Assembly: GCF_008369935.1 (NCBI RefSeq)
Contig: NZ_VTUZ01000064.1
Location: forward strand, 1-42,156
Direction: 5' to 3'
Length of the DNA stretch: 42,156 bases
DNA from: Paraburkholderia panacisoli
Lineage (GTDB): Bacteria > Pseudomonadota > Gammaproteobacteria > Burkholderiales > Burkholderiaceae
The position numbers and the translations under genes are program-made. The notes under the pieces are model-generated. The model searched no databases, was not told the origin of the DNA, and saw only the letters and a program-made list of their open reading frames with translations. This document shows positions 1 through 7,740 of the stretch, piece after piece. The first letter of the stretch is position 1; the number at the start of each line of letters is the position of its first letter.

Positions 1-69
1 CTCGCGGCGCGATTCGTTGCGTGGTGCGAAATCACCGAAGTCACCCGAAATCCGTCCTACGCTTTCTGA
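1..69 (+). CDS. Possible C-terminal end of a gene cut by the window edge
   Basis: Frame 1 is open from the first base to TGA at 67-69 and would encode the last 22 residues of a protein ending in NPSYAF. I do not recognise it. A short open frame at an edge can occur by chance, so this is only a possibility. The sequence before the window would settle it. Confidence 0.25.
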   Translation, partial: LAARFVAWCEITEVTRNPSYAF

Positions 70-589
70 GGGATGCTCTTTCCTGCCGTCTTTCCGCCTC
101 AGTCTCGACAAGTTGACAAAGCCGTTGTGAGTTGTACCGGATGAATGCTGCCAACACATCGCGCGCGAAACCTTACCATTTGCAAGTGTCAGGGGTGCGA
201 CTTCTACGGCCTGGCAATGCCGAGTCACAGCTACCGTACGTGGGCGATTAAGTACGTACAGCGTGCCGTGAGGCGTGAGAGTTTTTTTAATTTGCCGACA
301 CGCTGTATCAGATGACCGCAACTTCGCATGGCACTGTGAAGTTCATCTCCCGTAAAGACTCACCTCAGAAATCATTTCGAGCAAAACATGCAACTAACCG
401 TCCGGCACATCTGCGTGCCCGTCAACCGCAAACCCCGTCTCCAGTAGAGCAGGCCAAATCTACACCGCGAGTTGTCCAGGCGGCCCATATCTGCTGCGCT
501 GCGCGGCCTGCTTCCCATCTGTTCTGTAAAATTGAAGACAGGCGACTTAAAGGTAAAAGTTCGCAGCTGAATTCACGAGGTGGGAAATC
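70..589. other. Long stretch with no supported gene
   Basis: About 520 bases without a convincing gene. Open frames here have no recognisable protein features. It contains two GTAC-centred palindromes near 235-262 and a T-tract near 283-290. I see no convincing stem before the T-tract, so I do not call a terminator. Confidence 0.4.
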
Positions 590-862
590 ATGGACGTGAT
601 TGACCTGATGCCCGATGTCGCGGCGGACCGGCATGAAATTTCATTTCGCCTCACCGGGCATCGCTGCGAGGTCGCCTGTGCGATTACGCGGGAGGCGCTC
701 GAAGCGCAATTCTGGCTGCCGCCAGACGCTGGCCAGGTCCGGATGCTCAAGGCGTTTGCTGATGGACGGCGCCGCATCATGGCGGTCGCCGAAAGGAAAG
801 TCCACCTGCGTCCCGGTGAACCCGTCAGGCTCACGGCCGACGATTTCCAGATCAGGCGGTAG
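590..862 (+). CDS. DUF1488-like small protein
   Basis: A 90-residue protein. The segment HEISFRLTGHRCEVACAITR followed by EALEAQFW resembles the small DUF1488 family, where a short beta strand precedes a conserved Ala-Leu-Glu stretch. The role of that family is unknown. The ATG at 590 has a purine-rich GAGGTGGGAA stretch just upstream, which supports this start. It stands alone, convergent with the integrase gene whose 3' end is 28 bases away. The family assignment is from pattern memory and moderate; that the frame is a real gene is more certain. Confidence 0.55.
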   Translation: MDVIDLMPDVAADRHEISFRLTGHRCEVACAITREALEAQFWLPPDAGQVRMLKAFADGRRRIMAVAERKVHLRPGEPVRLTADDFQIRR

Positions 863-880
863 GGTCGGGCTGCCGTCGGT

Positions 881-900
881 CACCAGTCATCACCAGTCAA
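881..900. repeat. Tandem 10-bp direct repeat at the integrase 3' end
   Basis: CACCAGTCAT at 881-890 is followed directly by CACCAGTCAA at 891-900. The integrase stop codon (890-892, minus strand) lies across the junction. Tandem repeats at the end of an integrase gene can mark a recombination core, but I see no partner site in the window. Confidence 0.4.
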
Positions 901-2032
901 TACGGTGTTTCTCGTCAGTCTCGCGGTGCCGGCGATCGTCGTCGACGTGAAGATACTGACTGGTCGTCGTCAGTGATGCATGCCCGAGGTTATCGCGCAC
1001 GAGGCGCAGATCGACCTGCTGGTCCGCCATGTGGGACCCTGCGCTGTGACGCAGCCAGTGTGCCGATGCCTGCCCGAGGCGGTCCGCGCGCGGCGCATGG
1101 TCTTCACCCCGCGCACGCAGGGAGTCCGCCGCACCGCTAAAGACATCCTTCACGATCCGGTGCAACGCGGCGCGCGTGAGTGGCTTGAGCGACTGGCCAA
1201 CCGGCAGCACGAGCGGCGTGTCCTCGCCGGGCGAGGGCAGGGCGGGCAGTCCGCGGGCCCGCCGGTAGGTGCCCAGTTCCGTCATCATTTCCGCGGTGGC
1301 GGGCACCAGCCGCTCCTTGCCCCCTTTGCCCAGCACGTCGAGCCACCAGCGATCCGTGCCACTTCCGTCACCGCGGCGGAAAAACCGTCCCATCGTGTTC
1401 GTGCCGACCTCCGTGATCCGCAGACCGCCCAGATAGAGCAGGGTAAAAAGCCAGCGCACGCGGGCGTGGTGTTCGCGCTCGCGAGCTGTCTGCACTGGCA
1501 TGCCCTGAATGAATGTCTTGACCTCGAGCCACAGCTCGGGCGACAGATACCGGACGATGCGCGGCCTGGCCCGTCGGGCGCGCTGACGCGACAGCGACAG
1601 CGGATTGCCGGCCAGATAACCGGCCTGCACCAGCCACGCAAACATGACGTTGAGGATCACCATCGCCTGGCGCTGGCTCGATCCGGACAGCGGGCCATAG
1701 AACGGCCGCCAGCGTGGATCGTTGCGCGGATGCTTGCGTCCGCCGTCAGCGGTCCACCGCGCGGCGGGCTGGGGATCGGCGAGAAAGTGCTGGTAGACGA
1801 GCAGGTCCTCGTGCGTGAGCGAGGAGAGCGGTTTGCCCAGTTGCAGGACCGACCACAGCAGCAGCCGTTCGGCTTCCTTGCGGTAGTTGTCAAACGTGGT
1901 TTTCGTATCGGCAAAGCGGGCGAGCCAGGCGCGAAGCGCGTCGAGATCGGTGTCAGCGGCGACCTGCATGCGTCCGTTTGCGCGATTCGTGCCGTGCCGG
2001 CCATCGAGGTCGGGGGGGCAGGTCAAGCGCAT
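890..2032 (-). CDS. Tyrosine recombinase / integrase, probably frameshifted near its start
   Basis: A site-specific recombinase of the phage-integrase (tyrosine) family. An N-terminal SAM-like core-binding domain covers roughly residues 30-150 and the catalytic domain roughly 170-370. Catalytic residues are visible: Arg in LGGLRITEV, Lys in LGKGGKERLVPA, the HxxR box in HWLRHSAGSH, His in LGHASLTTT and the nucleophile Tyr in SQYLHV. The 380-residue frame begins at an ATG at 2032 with no ribosome site. A more natural start is the ATG at 2066, which opens MTTALPAPRPLDALDLPP. It joins the body only if one base is removed from the seven-G run at 2012-2018. The gene is therefore either frameshifted near its start or affected by a sequencing error. 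It diverges from the KfrA-like gene, an arrangement fitting plasmid maintenance or resolution. Family certain; start uncertain. Confidence 0.88.
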   Translation of the reverse strand: MRLTCPPDLDGRHGTNRANGRMQVAADTDLDALRAWLARFADTKTTFDNYRKEAERLLLWSVLQLGKPLSSLTHEDLLVYQHFLADPQPAARWTADGGRKHPRNDPRWRPFYGPLSGSSQRQAMVILNVMFAWLVQAGYLAGNPLSLSRQRARRARPRIVRYLSPELWLEVKTFIQGMPVQTAREREHHARVRWLFTLLYLGGLRITEVGTNTMGRFFRRGDGSGTDRWWLDVLGKGGKERLVPATAEMMTELGTYRRARGLPALPSPGEDTPLVLPVGQSLKPLTRAALHRIVKDVFSGAADSLRARGEDHAPRADRLGQASAHWLRHSAGSHMADQQVDLRLVRDNLGHASLTTTSQYLHVDDDRRHRETDEKHRIDW

Positions 2033-2140
2033 CGAGCGGGCGCGGGGCGGGCAGGGCGGTGGTCATGGTCGAAAGGGGCGCCGGTCCGGGTGGCTGGCCT
2101 GGACGTAATTATGTACGCAACCAGGTGCAAGAAAATCAAC

Positions 2141-2168
2141 ATTATACGCTTAATGTCAAAATATTGAC
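2141..2168. promoter_or_regulatory. AT-rich divergent control region with a dyad
   Basis: The space between the integrase and the KfrA-like gene is markedly AT-rich. The dyad GTCAAAATATTGAC (5-bp arms, 4-bp spacer) lies at 2155-2168. On the minus strand a perfect TATAAT at 2146-2141 could serve the integrase. KfrA proteins are known to bind their own promoter regions, so the dyad is a reasonable operator candidate by inference. Confidence 0.4.
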
Positions 2169-2234
2169 CGACAGGCGTTAGATACAGATCGGTTTACGTT
2201 ATATTATTTGCTGAATTTCACCGAAATCGCTTCC

Positions 2235-3269
2235 ATGACCGACGTCCTGCCTGATGAAACCCGCCTCGCCGCCGAAATCGACCGCCTGAAGGCCGAATTC
2301 CCGAAGACGCGCGAGCTCTACCGCGAGGTCTGCGCGCTGCTGTTCTTCCGCTTCGGCATCACGCCGACCGCGAACCGCCTTTACCAGCTGGTGAAACGGG
2401 GCAGCATGAGCACGCCCACCCAGGTGCTGGGGGAGTTCTGGACCGAACTGCGCGACAAGAGCCGGGTGCGCATCGAGCATCCTGATCTGCCGGCCGATCT
2501 CGGCGCGGCCGGCGGCGAACTGGTCGCCACGCTCTGGACCCGCGCAACCGCGTCAGCCGGGACCGCGCTCGACGCGCTGCGCGACGAGGTCGAGGCGCAG
2601 CGCGTGGAGGCGCAGCAGGCGGTCGCCGCCGCCCGCGACGAACTGGGCCGTGTCGAGACGGCGCTCGAGCAGCGCACCGCCGCGCTGCTGGCCGCGCAGG
2701 TCGAGATCCGGGATCTGGACAGGGCGCAGGCCGAAGGCCACGCGCAGCGCCAGGCGCTGGAGGCGGAACTCGGGCGCAGGAGCACGGCGCTGGCGGCGCG
2801 CGATCGCGAACTCGTGGCGGTGAGAGAAGGCTTCTCGCGTGATCTGGAGAAGCTGCGGGAAGCGGCTGGACGCGCGGAAGAACGGCTCCGGGCTTCCGAG
2901 AAGCGTGCATTGCTGGAAATTGACCGCGAGCGGAGCATCGCAACGAAGCTGCAGAAGGAACTGGACGAAGCCACGCGTCGCGCGGACCGGAAGGACGCCG
3001 ACCATCGCCAGGCATCTGAAACCATGCAGGCGCAACTCGGCGACGCACGTCATCAGGCGGGCGTGCTGCAGGGGCGGCTGGATGCGGTTCAGGCGGAGAA
3101 CAACCGGCTGCAGGCGGAGATGATGACGCTGCGGGAGGCGGCAACGCGTGCGCCGGAAACGCGGTCGTCGTCTGCCTCGGCCGGAGTCCGGAAGACGCCA
3201 CGCCCGACCCGTTCCGCTCGCCCCGTGCCGGCCGCCAAACCCGCAACGCGTCGCAGGAAAGCGGTATAA
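2235..3269 (+). CDS. KfrA-like plasmid DNA-binding protein with long coiled coil
   Basis: A 344-residue protein built like KfrA of broad-host-range plasmids. A globular N-terminal DNA-binding domain (residues about 1-110, with LFFRFGITPTANRLYQLVKR and TQVLGEFWTELRDKSRVRI) is followed by a long alpha-helical coiled coil (about 120-310) rich in Ala, Glu, Arg and Gln. The tail is basic (PTRSARPVPAAKPATRRRKA). KfrA proteins autoregulate and affect plasmid stability. I chose the ATG at 2235, because the upstream TTG at 2208 falls inside the AT-rich promoter region. A decayed second KfrA-like gene lies at 8545-9405. In both places the KfrA-like gene is next to a copy of the same small gene. Confidence 0.75.
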   Translation: MTDVLPDETRLAAEIDRLKAEFPKTRELYREVCALLFFRFGITPTANRLYQLVKRGSMSTPTQVLGEFWTELRDKSRVRIEHPDLPADLGAAGGELVATLWTRATASAGTALDALRDEVEAQRVEAQQAVAAARDELGRVETALEQRTAALLAAQVEIRDLDRAQAEGHAQRQALEAELGRRSTALAARDRELVAVREGFSRDLEKLREAAGRAEERLRASEKRALLEIDRERSIATKLQKELDEATRRADRKDADHRQASETMQAQLGDARHQAGVLQGRLDAVQAENNRLQAEMMTLREAATRAPETRSSSASAGVRKTPRPTRSARPVPAAKPATRRRKAV

Positions 3270-3304
3270 ACGCAGAGTGACTCGCCGCTGAAGGAATGGC
3301 TTGC

Positions 3305-3658
3305 ATGCCTGATATCTATCTGCTCACTGGACTGACGCTTCCACAAGGCGTCGCGCATGAGTCCCTGCCCGGAACCGTGACGCGCTTCATGTCGGATTGC
3401 TGGCACGGCATGAGTCGTACGCAGATGATTGCCCGCGCGAAACGGCGGGGCCTGCGCCTGTCGTTCCGCGCAACGGCACCGTGTCCGTCCGGCGAAACCG
3501 GCGTGTTCGAGTTGCGCTTCAACGATGGGGCAGGCGAATGCCTCATGCTGGCACGGCTACAGCGGGTCGGAGACAGGCGCGGGAAACGTCGACAAACCAG
3601 GCGGACTGACGTGTCCCGACCCCCGCCACGCGATCCCCGGCAGACCAGGCTGTTCTGA
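3305..3658 (+). CDS. Conserved small basic protein of unknown function
   Basis: A 117-residue protein of unknown function. GAAGGA at 3289-3294 lies 10 bases before the ATG at 3305 and only one base before the ATG at 3296, so I prefer 3305. Its core, CWHGMSRTQMIARAKRRGLR, and its end, PRDPRQTRLF, are matched by a frameshifted paralogue at 8216-8524 (CWPGMSRAQLVARARRRALQ and PRQGDLF). The shared WxGMSRxQ segment, the Arg-rich helix and the PRQ..LF tail are the only conserved parts I can see. The positive charge suggests nucleic-acid contact, as inference only. It lies 35 bases after the KfrA-like gene and is probably co-transcribed with it. Confidence 0.6.
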   Translation: MPDIYLLTGLTLPQGVAHESLPGTVTRFMSDCWHGMSRTQMIARAKRRGLRLSFRATAPCPSGETGVFELRFNDGAGECLMLARLQRVGDRRGKRRQTRRTDVSRPPPRDPRQTRLF

Positions 3659-3730
3659 CGCGACGGTACCGGTTGCCGCGCAGCGCGCCGCTCGCTATGC
3701 TCCCACCCTCAACGGATCAGGAGTGACGAA

Positions 3731-4180
3731 GTGCGGCGCGTGACGGTCAGAAAATCATCGGTTCATGGGCGAGGCGTGTTCGCGCTACAGGCGATTCCAG
3801 CCGGCCAGCGGATCCTCGAATACCGCGGGGAGGTGACGTCGTGGCGGCGGGCCTCTGCCCGGCACCGGCGGTCCGGAATACGCGGCCACACCTTCATTTT
3901 CGGACTGGCTGACGGGCGTGTGATCGACGGCAGCGTCGGGGGCAATAGCGCCCGCTGGCTGAACCACTCCTGCCAGCCGAACTGTGAGGCGATCGAGGAC
4001 GAGCGGGGACGGGTTTTCATCGAGACGCTCAAAGACGTAATGCCGGGAGACGAGCTTTGTATCGCCTATGGACTCACTATCGACGACGCGATTACTCCCG
4101 AACTGATCGCTGACTATGCCTGTCGCTGTGGGGCGAAGAGGTGTAGCGGCTCGATGCTGGCCCCGGCGAGCGGATGTTAA
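3731..4180 (+). CDS. SET-domain protein (lysine methyltransferase fold)
   Basis: A 149-residue minimal SET-domain protein, predicted to transfer a methyl group from S-adenosylmethionine to lysine. It begins RRVTVRKSSVHGRGVFA. It has the pseudoknot motif RWLNHSCQPNC (residues 75-85), GDEL (106-109), Tyr-113 and a Cys-rich post-SET end (CRCGAKRC, 131-138) that would bind zinc with Cys from the SET core. All key residues are present. The start is GTG at 3731, with AGGAG about seven bases upstream. The natural substrates of such bacterial proteins are mostly unknown; basic DNA-binding proteins are a reasonable guess, and a HU gene lies 6 kb away. The gene stands between plasmid-type genes and a toxin-antitoxin pair. 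Confidence 0.85.
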   Translation: MRRVTVRKSSVHGRGVFALQAIPAGQRILEYRGEVTSWRRASARHRRSGIRGHTFIFGLADGRVIDGSVGGNSARWLNHSCQPNCEAIEDERGRVFIETLKDVMPGDELCIAYGLTIDDAITPELIADYACRCGAKRCSGSMLAPASGC

Positions 4181-4332
4181 GCGCCCCTGACAGACGCATC
4201 CAGAGGAAGATCCGCCAAGCTGTGCGCCGTCCCCCGCGCGCAGCTGCTATCGTCATCCGTGCAAGGCCGGCGCGCCTTGCCAGCCCCCCCGTTGACGGAG
4301 TAGGATTAAATCCTGTCAGCCTGGAGAGCGCC

Positions 4333-4602
4333 ATGCGTTCCACACAGCAGTTCAGCATTACCCTGCCCAACGAGATGGCCGAGCTCATCCGCACCAAGGT
4401 CGCCAGCGGCGAATATGCTTCTGAAAGCGAAGTGATCCGCGACGGGCTACGCACCCTCGCGGCCCGCGACAGGGCCATCGAGGCCTGGCTGCGCGACGAG
4501 GTGGTGCCTGCGGCCGAAGCGTTGCGCGCTGAGCCCGCGCGCGCCCTCACGCCCGAGCAGGTGCGCGCTCACCTGGCGAAGAAGCGCTCGGGCGCCGCAT
4601 GA
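4333..4602 (+). CDS. parD: ParD-type antitoxin
   Basis: An 89-residue antitoxin. A ribbon-helix-helix domain occupies residues 1-45 (QQFSITLPNEMAELIRTKV, then YASESEVIRDGLRTL), followed by a helical toxin-binding tail. It should dimerise, bind its own promoter and neutralise the ParE-type toxin encoded next. GGAGAG at 4324-4329 supports the ATG at 4333. The stop overlaps the toxin start by four bases (ATGA), the usual coupling in this family. Confidence 0.9.
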   Translation: MRSTQQFSITLPNEMAELIRTKVASGEYASESEVIRDGLRTLAARDRAIEAWLRDEVVPAAEALRAEPARALTPEQVRAHLAKKRSGAA

Positions 4603-4919
4603 CCTACCGGGTGCAGTTTGCCCCGGAAGCGCGGGACCAGGTTGATGACATGGAACGGTTCATCATTGAAGCGGGTTCGCCCGTCACGGCGGCTCGCTAC
4701 GTGGACGCCATCGTGAATTTCTGCCTGCGCCTGCAGACGTTCCCTGAGCGCGGCGTCCCGCGCGATGATCTGTTACCTGGCCTGCGCGTGACCCACTACC
4801 GGCAGCGCGTGGTCATTGCTTACCTTCTGGATCCCGAGGTGGTGTCAATCGTTGGGGTGTTTTACGGCGGACAGGCCTGGGAACCATCTTTCGCAGACCC
4901 GACGGAACACGACCACTGA
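4599..4919 (+). CDS. parE: ParE/RelE-superfamily toxin
   Basis: A 106-residue toxin of the RelE/ParE fold. It begins YRVQFAPEARDQVDDMERFI and has the typical core RLQTFPERGVPRDDLLPGLR, then VTHYRQRVVIAYLLD and a hydrophobic end (VVSIVGVFYGGQ). ParE members poison DNA gyrase and RelE members cleave mRNA. The pairing with a ParD-type antitoxin favours the ParE branch. The length is normal and I see no lesion. The pair probably stabilises the element that carries it. Confidence 0.88.
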   Translation: MTYRVQFAPEARDQVDDMERFIIEAGSPVTAARYVDAIVNFCLRLQTFPERGVPRDDLLPGLRVTHYRQRVVIAYLLDPEVVSIVGVFYGGQAWEPSFADPTEHDH

Positions 4920-4965
4920 TGACGCGTCCGCACCGTGGCCACCGACGCGAGCGGTCGGCGCGCAA

Positions 4966-4984
4966 TCGTCGAGTCAGTCGACGA
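4966..4984. terminator. Small hairpin after parDE
   Basis: TCGTCGA at 4966-4972 and TCGACGA at 4978-4984 form a 7-bp stem with a 5-base loop, about 50 bases after the toxin stop. There is no T-tract after it, so it is at best a weak terminator. Confidence 0.25.
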
Positions 4985-4997
4985 GCACGACAGGAAA

Positions 4998-5026
4998 TTG
5001 AGAAGCACGGTCAAATGGAATAATCT
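4998..5026 (+). promoter_or_regulatory. Candidate promoter for the A-B-C-D gene set
   Basis: TTGAGA at 4998-5003 resembles a -35 box. It is followed 17 bases later by TAATCT (5021-5026), or 15 bases later by the better AATAAT. It lies about 40 bases before the ATG of the 290-residue gene. Found by eye, so tentative. Confidence 0.3.
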
Positions 5027-5062
5027 CGTCAGTCCAACCAGCCAACTGTTCTGAATCCACGG

Positions 5063-5935
5063 ATGCAGCTTGACATTTTCAACGACAGCCGCGACGTGAT
5101 GCTGCGCAATGACGTCCTGTCAGCGTTACAGCGATACGATGCCGCGGGCGCGCGGCGCGCGCTGCAGGCCCTTGCGGACGAGTATCCGGACGATGTCGCG
5201 CAGGTGTATTTCGGTTCGATCGTCAATGCTCTCGAGGGCCGATCGACGGTACCGTTTGACCGTCACGAAGCCGCCCTGCAGGTTCGCCAGGCGTTATCTC
5301 ACGAAGTCCAGCCCGCAGTCGCGCATGTGTTCCCGAGGCAGAGCGGGGCGACCTGGCTCGCACCGCTCTGGGCAGAACTGGCCGGGCGCGCCGCTGCGCT
5401 GCCTTTTCGTGCGGACCACGCGGATGCGCACGCGGCGCCGCTCTTCCTGCTTGCTGCGCGGTGGGCCGAGGCCTCCGATGCGATATCGCGCATCGCGTCC
5501 TGGCGACGGATTCCCGCGCCGCTTTGCTGGATGACGGAGGCACGTTACCGGCTCGATGGCCTCGACGCGGCCTGGCCATTGCTGGTGGAACTTGCGTGGC
5601 TTTCTCCATCCCGGTTTGACCAGCTTTTGAGCCGGCTTGGCGACGCGTGCGTCAATACGCTGCGGCGCAACTTCGATACGTCGTTCGACGGCGCCGGCGA
5701 CATTGACGATCTTGCATGGTTTGCGGCGTGGGTACTCACGGAAAAGGCCGGCCTCGCGCCGCTGTTCAAACAGGCAGAGCCTTCACGACGTAATGCGCCC
5801 GAGCGGGCAGTGAAGGTGATGCTCCAGTTACTCAGTCTGGAGCGTCAGGGCCGGCATCACGAACTGCTTGAAACGCGGCGCGAACTGCAGGCGCTCAACA
5901 CGGCGCTGTACGCCGCCTATATGAAGACGCGCTGA
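5063..5935 (+). CDS. Protein A of an unknown four-gene set (290 aa, helical repeats)
   Basis: A 290-residue soluble protein I cannot assign. It begins MQLDIFNDSRDVMLRNDVLS and is rich in Ala, Leu and Arg, with alternating helices (ALQRYDAAGARRALQALADE; LLAARWAEASDAISRIASW; ERQGRHHELLETRRELQALN) that look like TPR-type helical repeats. No signal peptide or membrane segment is seen. It is the first of four same-strand genes, and protein B starts 17 bases after its stop, so A and B are likely translated from one message. Protein B also looks like helical repeats, so the two may form a scaffold. No catalytic motif is visible. Unlike B, C and D, no second copy of A is present in the window. Confidence 0.65.
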   Translation: MQLDIFNDSRDVMLRNDVLSALQRYDAAGARRALQALADEYPDDVAQVYFGSIVNALEGRSTVPFDRHEAALQVRQALSHEVQPAVAHVFPRQSGATWLAPLWAELAGRAAALPFRADHADAHAAPLFLLAARWAEASDAISRIASWRRIPAPLCWMTEARYRLDGLDAAWPLLVELAWLSPSRFDQLLSRLGDACVNTLRRNFDTSFDGAGDIDDLAWFAAWVLTEKAGLAPLFKQAEPSRRNAPERAVKVMLQLLSLERQGRHHELLETRRELQALNTALYAAYMKTR

Positions 5936-5951
5936 GCTGGCACCCCGGAAC

Positions 5952-7169
5952 ATGACACGCACAACCTCTCACAAATGGGCTTTCGCCACGCGGTTCCGGC
6001 GTGGCGCGTTCGGCTGGAAATCCGCGTTGCCGATCCAGCGTCTGAAAGAAGCGCTGGCGGAGATCCGGCAGATCGCCCGTGCCGATCCTGTTCTCGCTGC
6101 GGACGGTGCGGTCGCTTTGCTCGAAAAGCTTTCGCCGGCGCTTGAACACGTAGACAGCTCTTCGGGGGCAATTGGCACTGCCGTGAATCGCGCAATCGAC
6201 GCGCTTGTGCCGGTCATCGGCGGGGTGGACGTGCCCGCTCCGGTCCGGATGCGTTGGCTGGAACGCCTGTTTGACGCGCTCCAGGATGACCCGATGCCGT
6301 ATATCGAACAGCTGGGCGATCGCTGGGGTGACCTGTGTACGTCGCCCGACATCGCGTCCTTGTGGGCAGACAGGTTGTTGCCGATTACAGCGCGCGTGAT
6401 GGGCGCTGAAGGACTGGGAGAGCATTTCGCGGGTACCACCGCCTGCCTGAGTGCGCTCAATGCCGCCCGGCGGCATGAGGAACTACTCGCTCTCGTGAAT
6501 GGCGCGCGCCTGAACTGGTGGGGGTATCGCCAGTACGGGGTGGATGCACTGATCGCATTAAATCGTTCGGCTGAAGCACTGCGTTACGCGGAAGCGTCGA
6601 GGGGGCTGAATGCGCCCACTGCCGCCATCGCCCGCAAATGCGAAGCGATCCTTCTGTCGTCGGGCATGATGGACGAGGCCTATCGGCGTTACGCAATCGA
6701 GGCCAATCAGGCCACCACGCATCTCGCGACATTCCGTGCCATCGCAAAAAAATATCCGGACAGGAGTTCCGACAGCATTCTCCACGACCTGGTCGCGAGC
6801 AGTCCCGGCACTGAGGGGAAATGGTTCGCCGCCGCGAAGGACGCCGGCCTGCTCGATCTGGCGGCGTCGCTCGCGATGCGCGGCCCCACCGACCCGCGAA
6901 CCCTGACGCGAGCCGCACGCGATTTCGCGCAGCGCAAGCCTGAATTCGCCGTGGCGTGTGGCACGGCAGCGCTGCACTGGATGGCCGCAGGCTTCGGTTA
7001 CGAAATCACGGGGAGCGATGTGCTGGATGCCTACGGCGCGCTGGCGGATGCGGCCCTTGCTTCCGGTATGGAACGTGACCAGCTCAACAGGCGTCTGCGG
7101 GCGCAGTTTGCGGCCCTTCCGGGGCATTCGTTCGTCGCCACGGTGCTGGCGCATCATTGGGTCGCATAA
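5952..7169 (+). CDS. Protein B of an unknown four-gene set (405 aa, helical repeats)
   Basis: A 405-residue protein of unknown function, almost wholly helical in appearance, with repeat-like segments such as ALNAARRHEELLALVNGAR, ALNRSAEALRYAEASRGLN and LLSSGMMDEAYRRYAIEAN. These resemble TPR or HEAT-type solenoids used in protein-protein contact. There is no signal peptide, membrane segment or catalytic motif. It follows protein A by 17 bases. A heavily deleted second copy lies at 25713-25848, recognisable from LLEKLSPALEHVDS and PYIEQLGDRWGDL, directly before second copies of genes C and D. B, C and D therefore travel together. The function is unknown; a scaffold or regulatory role is only a guess. 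Confidence 0.7.
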   Translation: MTRTTSHKWAFATRFRRGAFGWKSALPIQRLKEALAEIRQIARADPVLAADGAVALLEKLSPALEHVDSSSGAIGTAVNRAIDALVPVIGGVDVPAPVRMRWLERLFDALQDDPMPYIEQLGDRWGDLCTSPDIASLWADRLLPITARVMGAEGLGEHFAGTTACLSALNAARRHEELLALVNGARLNWWGYRQYGVDALIALNRSAEALRYAEASRGLNAPTAAIARKCEAILLSSGMMDEAYRRYAIEANQATTHLATFRAIAKKYPDRSSDSILHDLVASSPGTEGKWFAAAKDAGLLDLAASLAMRGPTDPRTLTRAARDFAQRKPEFAVACGTAALHWMAAGFGYEITGSDVLDAYGALADAALASGMERDQLNRRLRAQFAALPGHSFVATVLAHHWVA

Positions 7170-7356
7170 CGTCTCGATGCATCCCGGTTACGGGATGGAC
7201 GGTTTGTGCGCGGCCCGAGCCCCGGCGTGTTGTCATCAACGGGTCCCTCCCGGTCGTGTGGGACGGGCCCGTTTTGCAGCGAATGACTGGACTGAAGCGC
7301 AACGCAGCTGCAGACGGTAGTTTTGTGACAGGCAGAATCGGTACAGGACTTGCATC

Positions 7357-7740
7357 ATGGAAGAGTACAACCCCGGGTGTGCGCCCGAACCTGAATCATG
7401 GCTCGAACTCGACGAACAGGAGCGAATTGCTCTCGTCGAAACGTATCACCGGGTCGCCCGGATCCAGCTTCCCAACGTCACTGCACACGCTGCACTACAC
7501 GCGATCGTGGAAAACCAGATCGCCCTGAACCTTGAGCCCGTGGTCCGGGCGATGGATCGCCTCGGGAAAGAAGGACTTACGCGACACGACGCGGTTCACG
7601 CGATCGGCTCAGTCGTCTCAGAGCATCTGTTTGATATTTTGAAGACGGATCAGAACGACGATGCTGCGACTTCGCAGGCGCGTTATTACGCGGCGGTGGA
7701 GCGGTTGACCGCCGCAAGTTGGCGCAGAGGTGAACACTGA
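7357..7740 (+). CDS. Protein C of the four-gene set (DUF1841-like, 127 aa)
   Basis: A 127-residue acidic helical protein. The stretch TAHAALHAIVENQIALNLEP followed by VVRAMDRLGKEGLTRHDAVH resembles the H..LH..VE.Q pattern with a downstream RH.A.HAIG motif that I associate with the uncharacterised DUF1841 family. The conserved histidines (HAALHAIVE and RHDAVHAIG) could bind a metal, but this is inference. Its stop overlaps the start of the next gene (TGATG), so the two are translationally coupled. A second full-length copy lies at 25910-26293 with 23 amino-acid differences by my count. Retention of an intact frame in both copies argues for a real gene. Confidence 0.7.
   Translation: MEEYNPGCAPEPESWLELDEQERIALVETYHRVARIQLPNVTAHAALHAIVENQIALNLEPVVRAMDRLGKEGLTRHDAVHAIGSVVSEHLFDILKTDQNDDAATSQARYYAAVERLTAASWRRGEH

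Noticed and set aside
312..599. A 95-codon plus-strand frame in the first gap
   Set aside because: Irregular composition, no ribosome site and overlap with the better-supported DUF1488-like gene.
980..2167. A 395-codon plus-strand frame opposite the integrase
   Set aside because: It is the complement of a gene with clear integrase catalytic motifs; its protein is Arg/Ala/Gly-rich with no family signal.
2359..3306. A long minus-strand frame opposite the KfrA-like gene
   Set aside because: Arg/Pro/Ala-rich antisense of a GC-rich coiled-coil gene, a common artefact.
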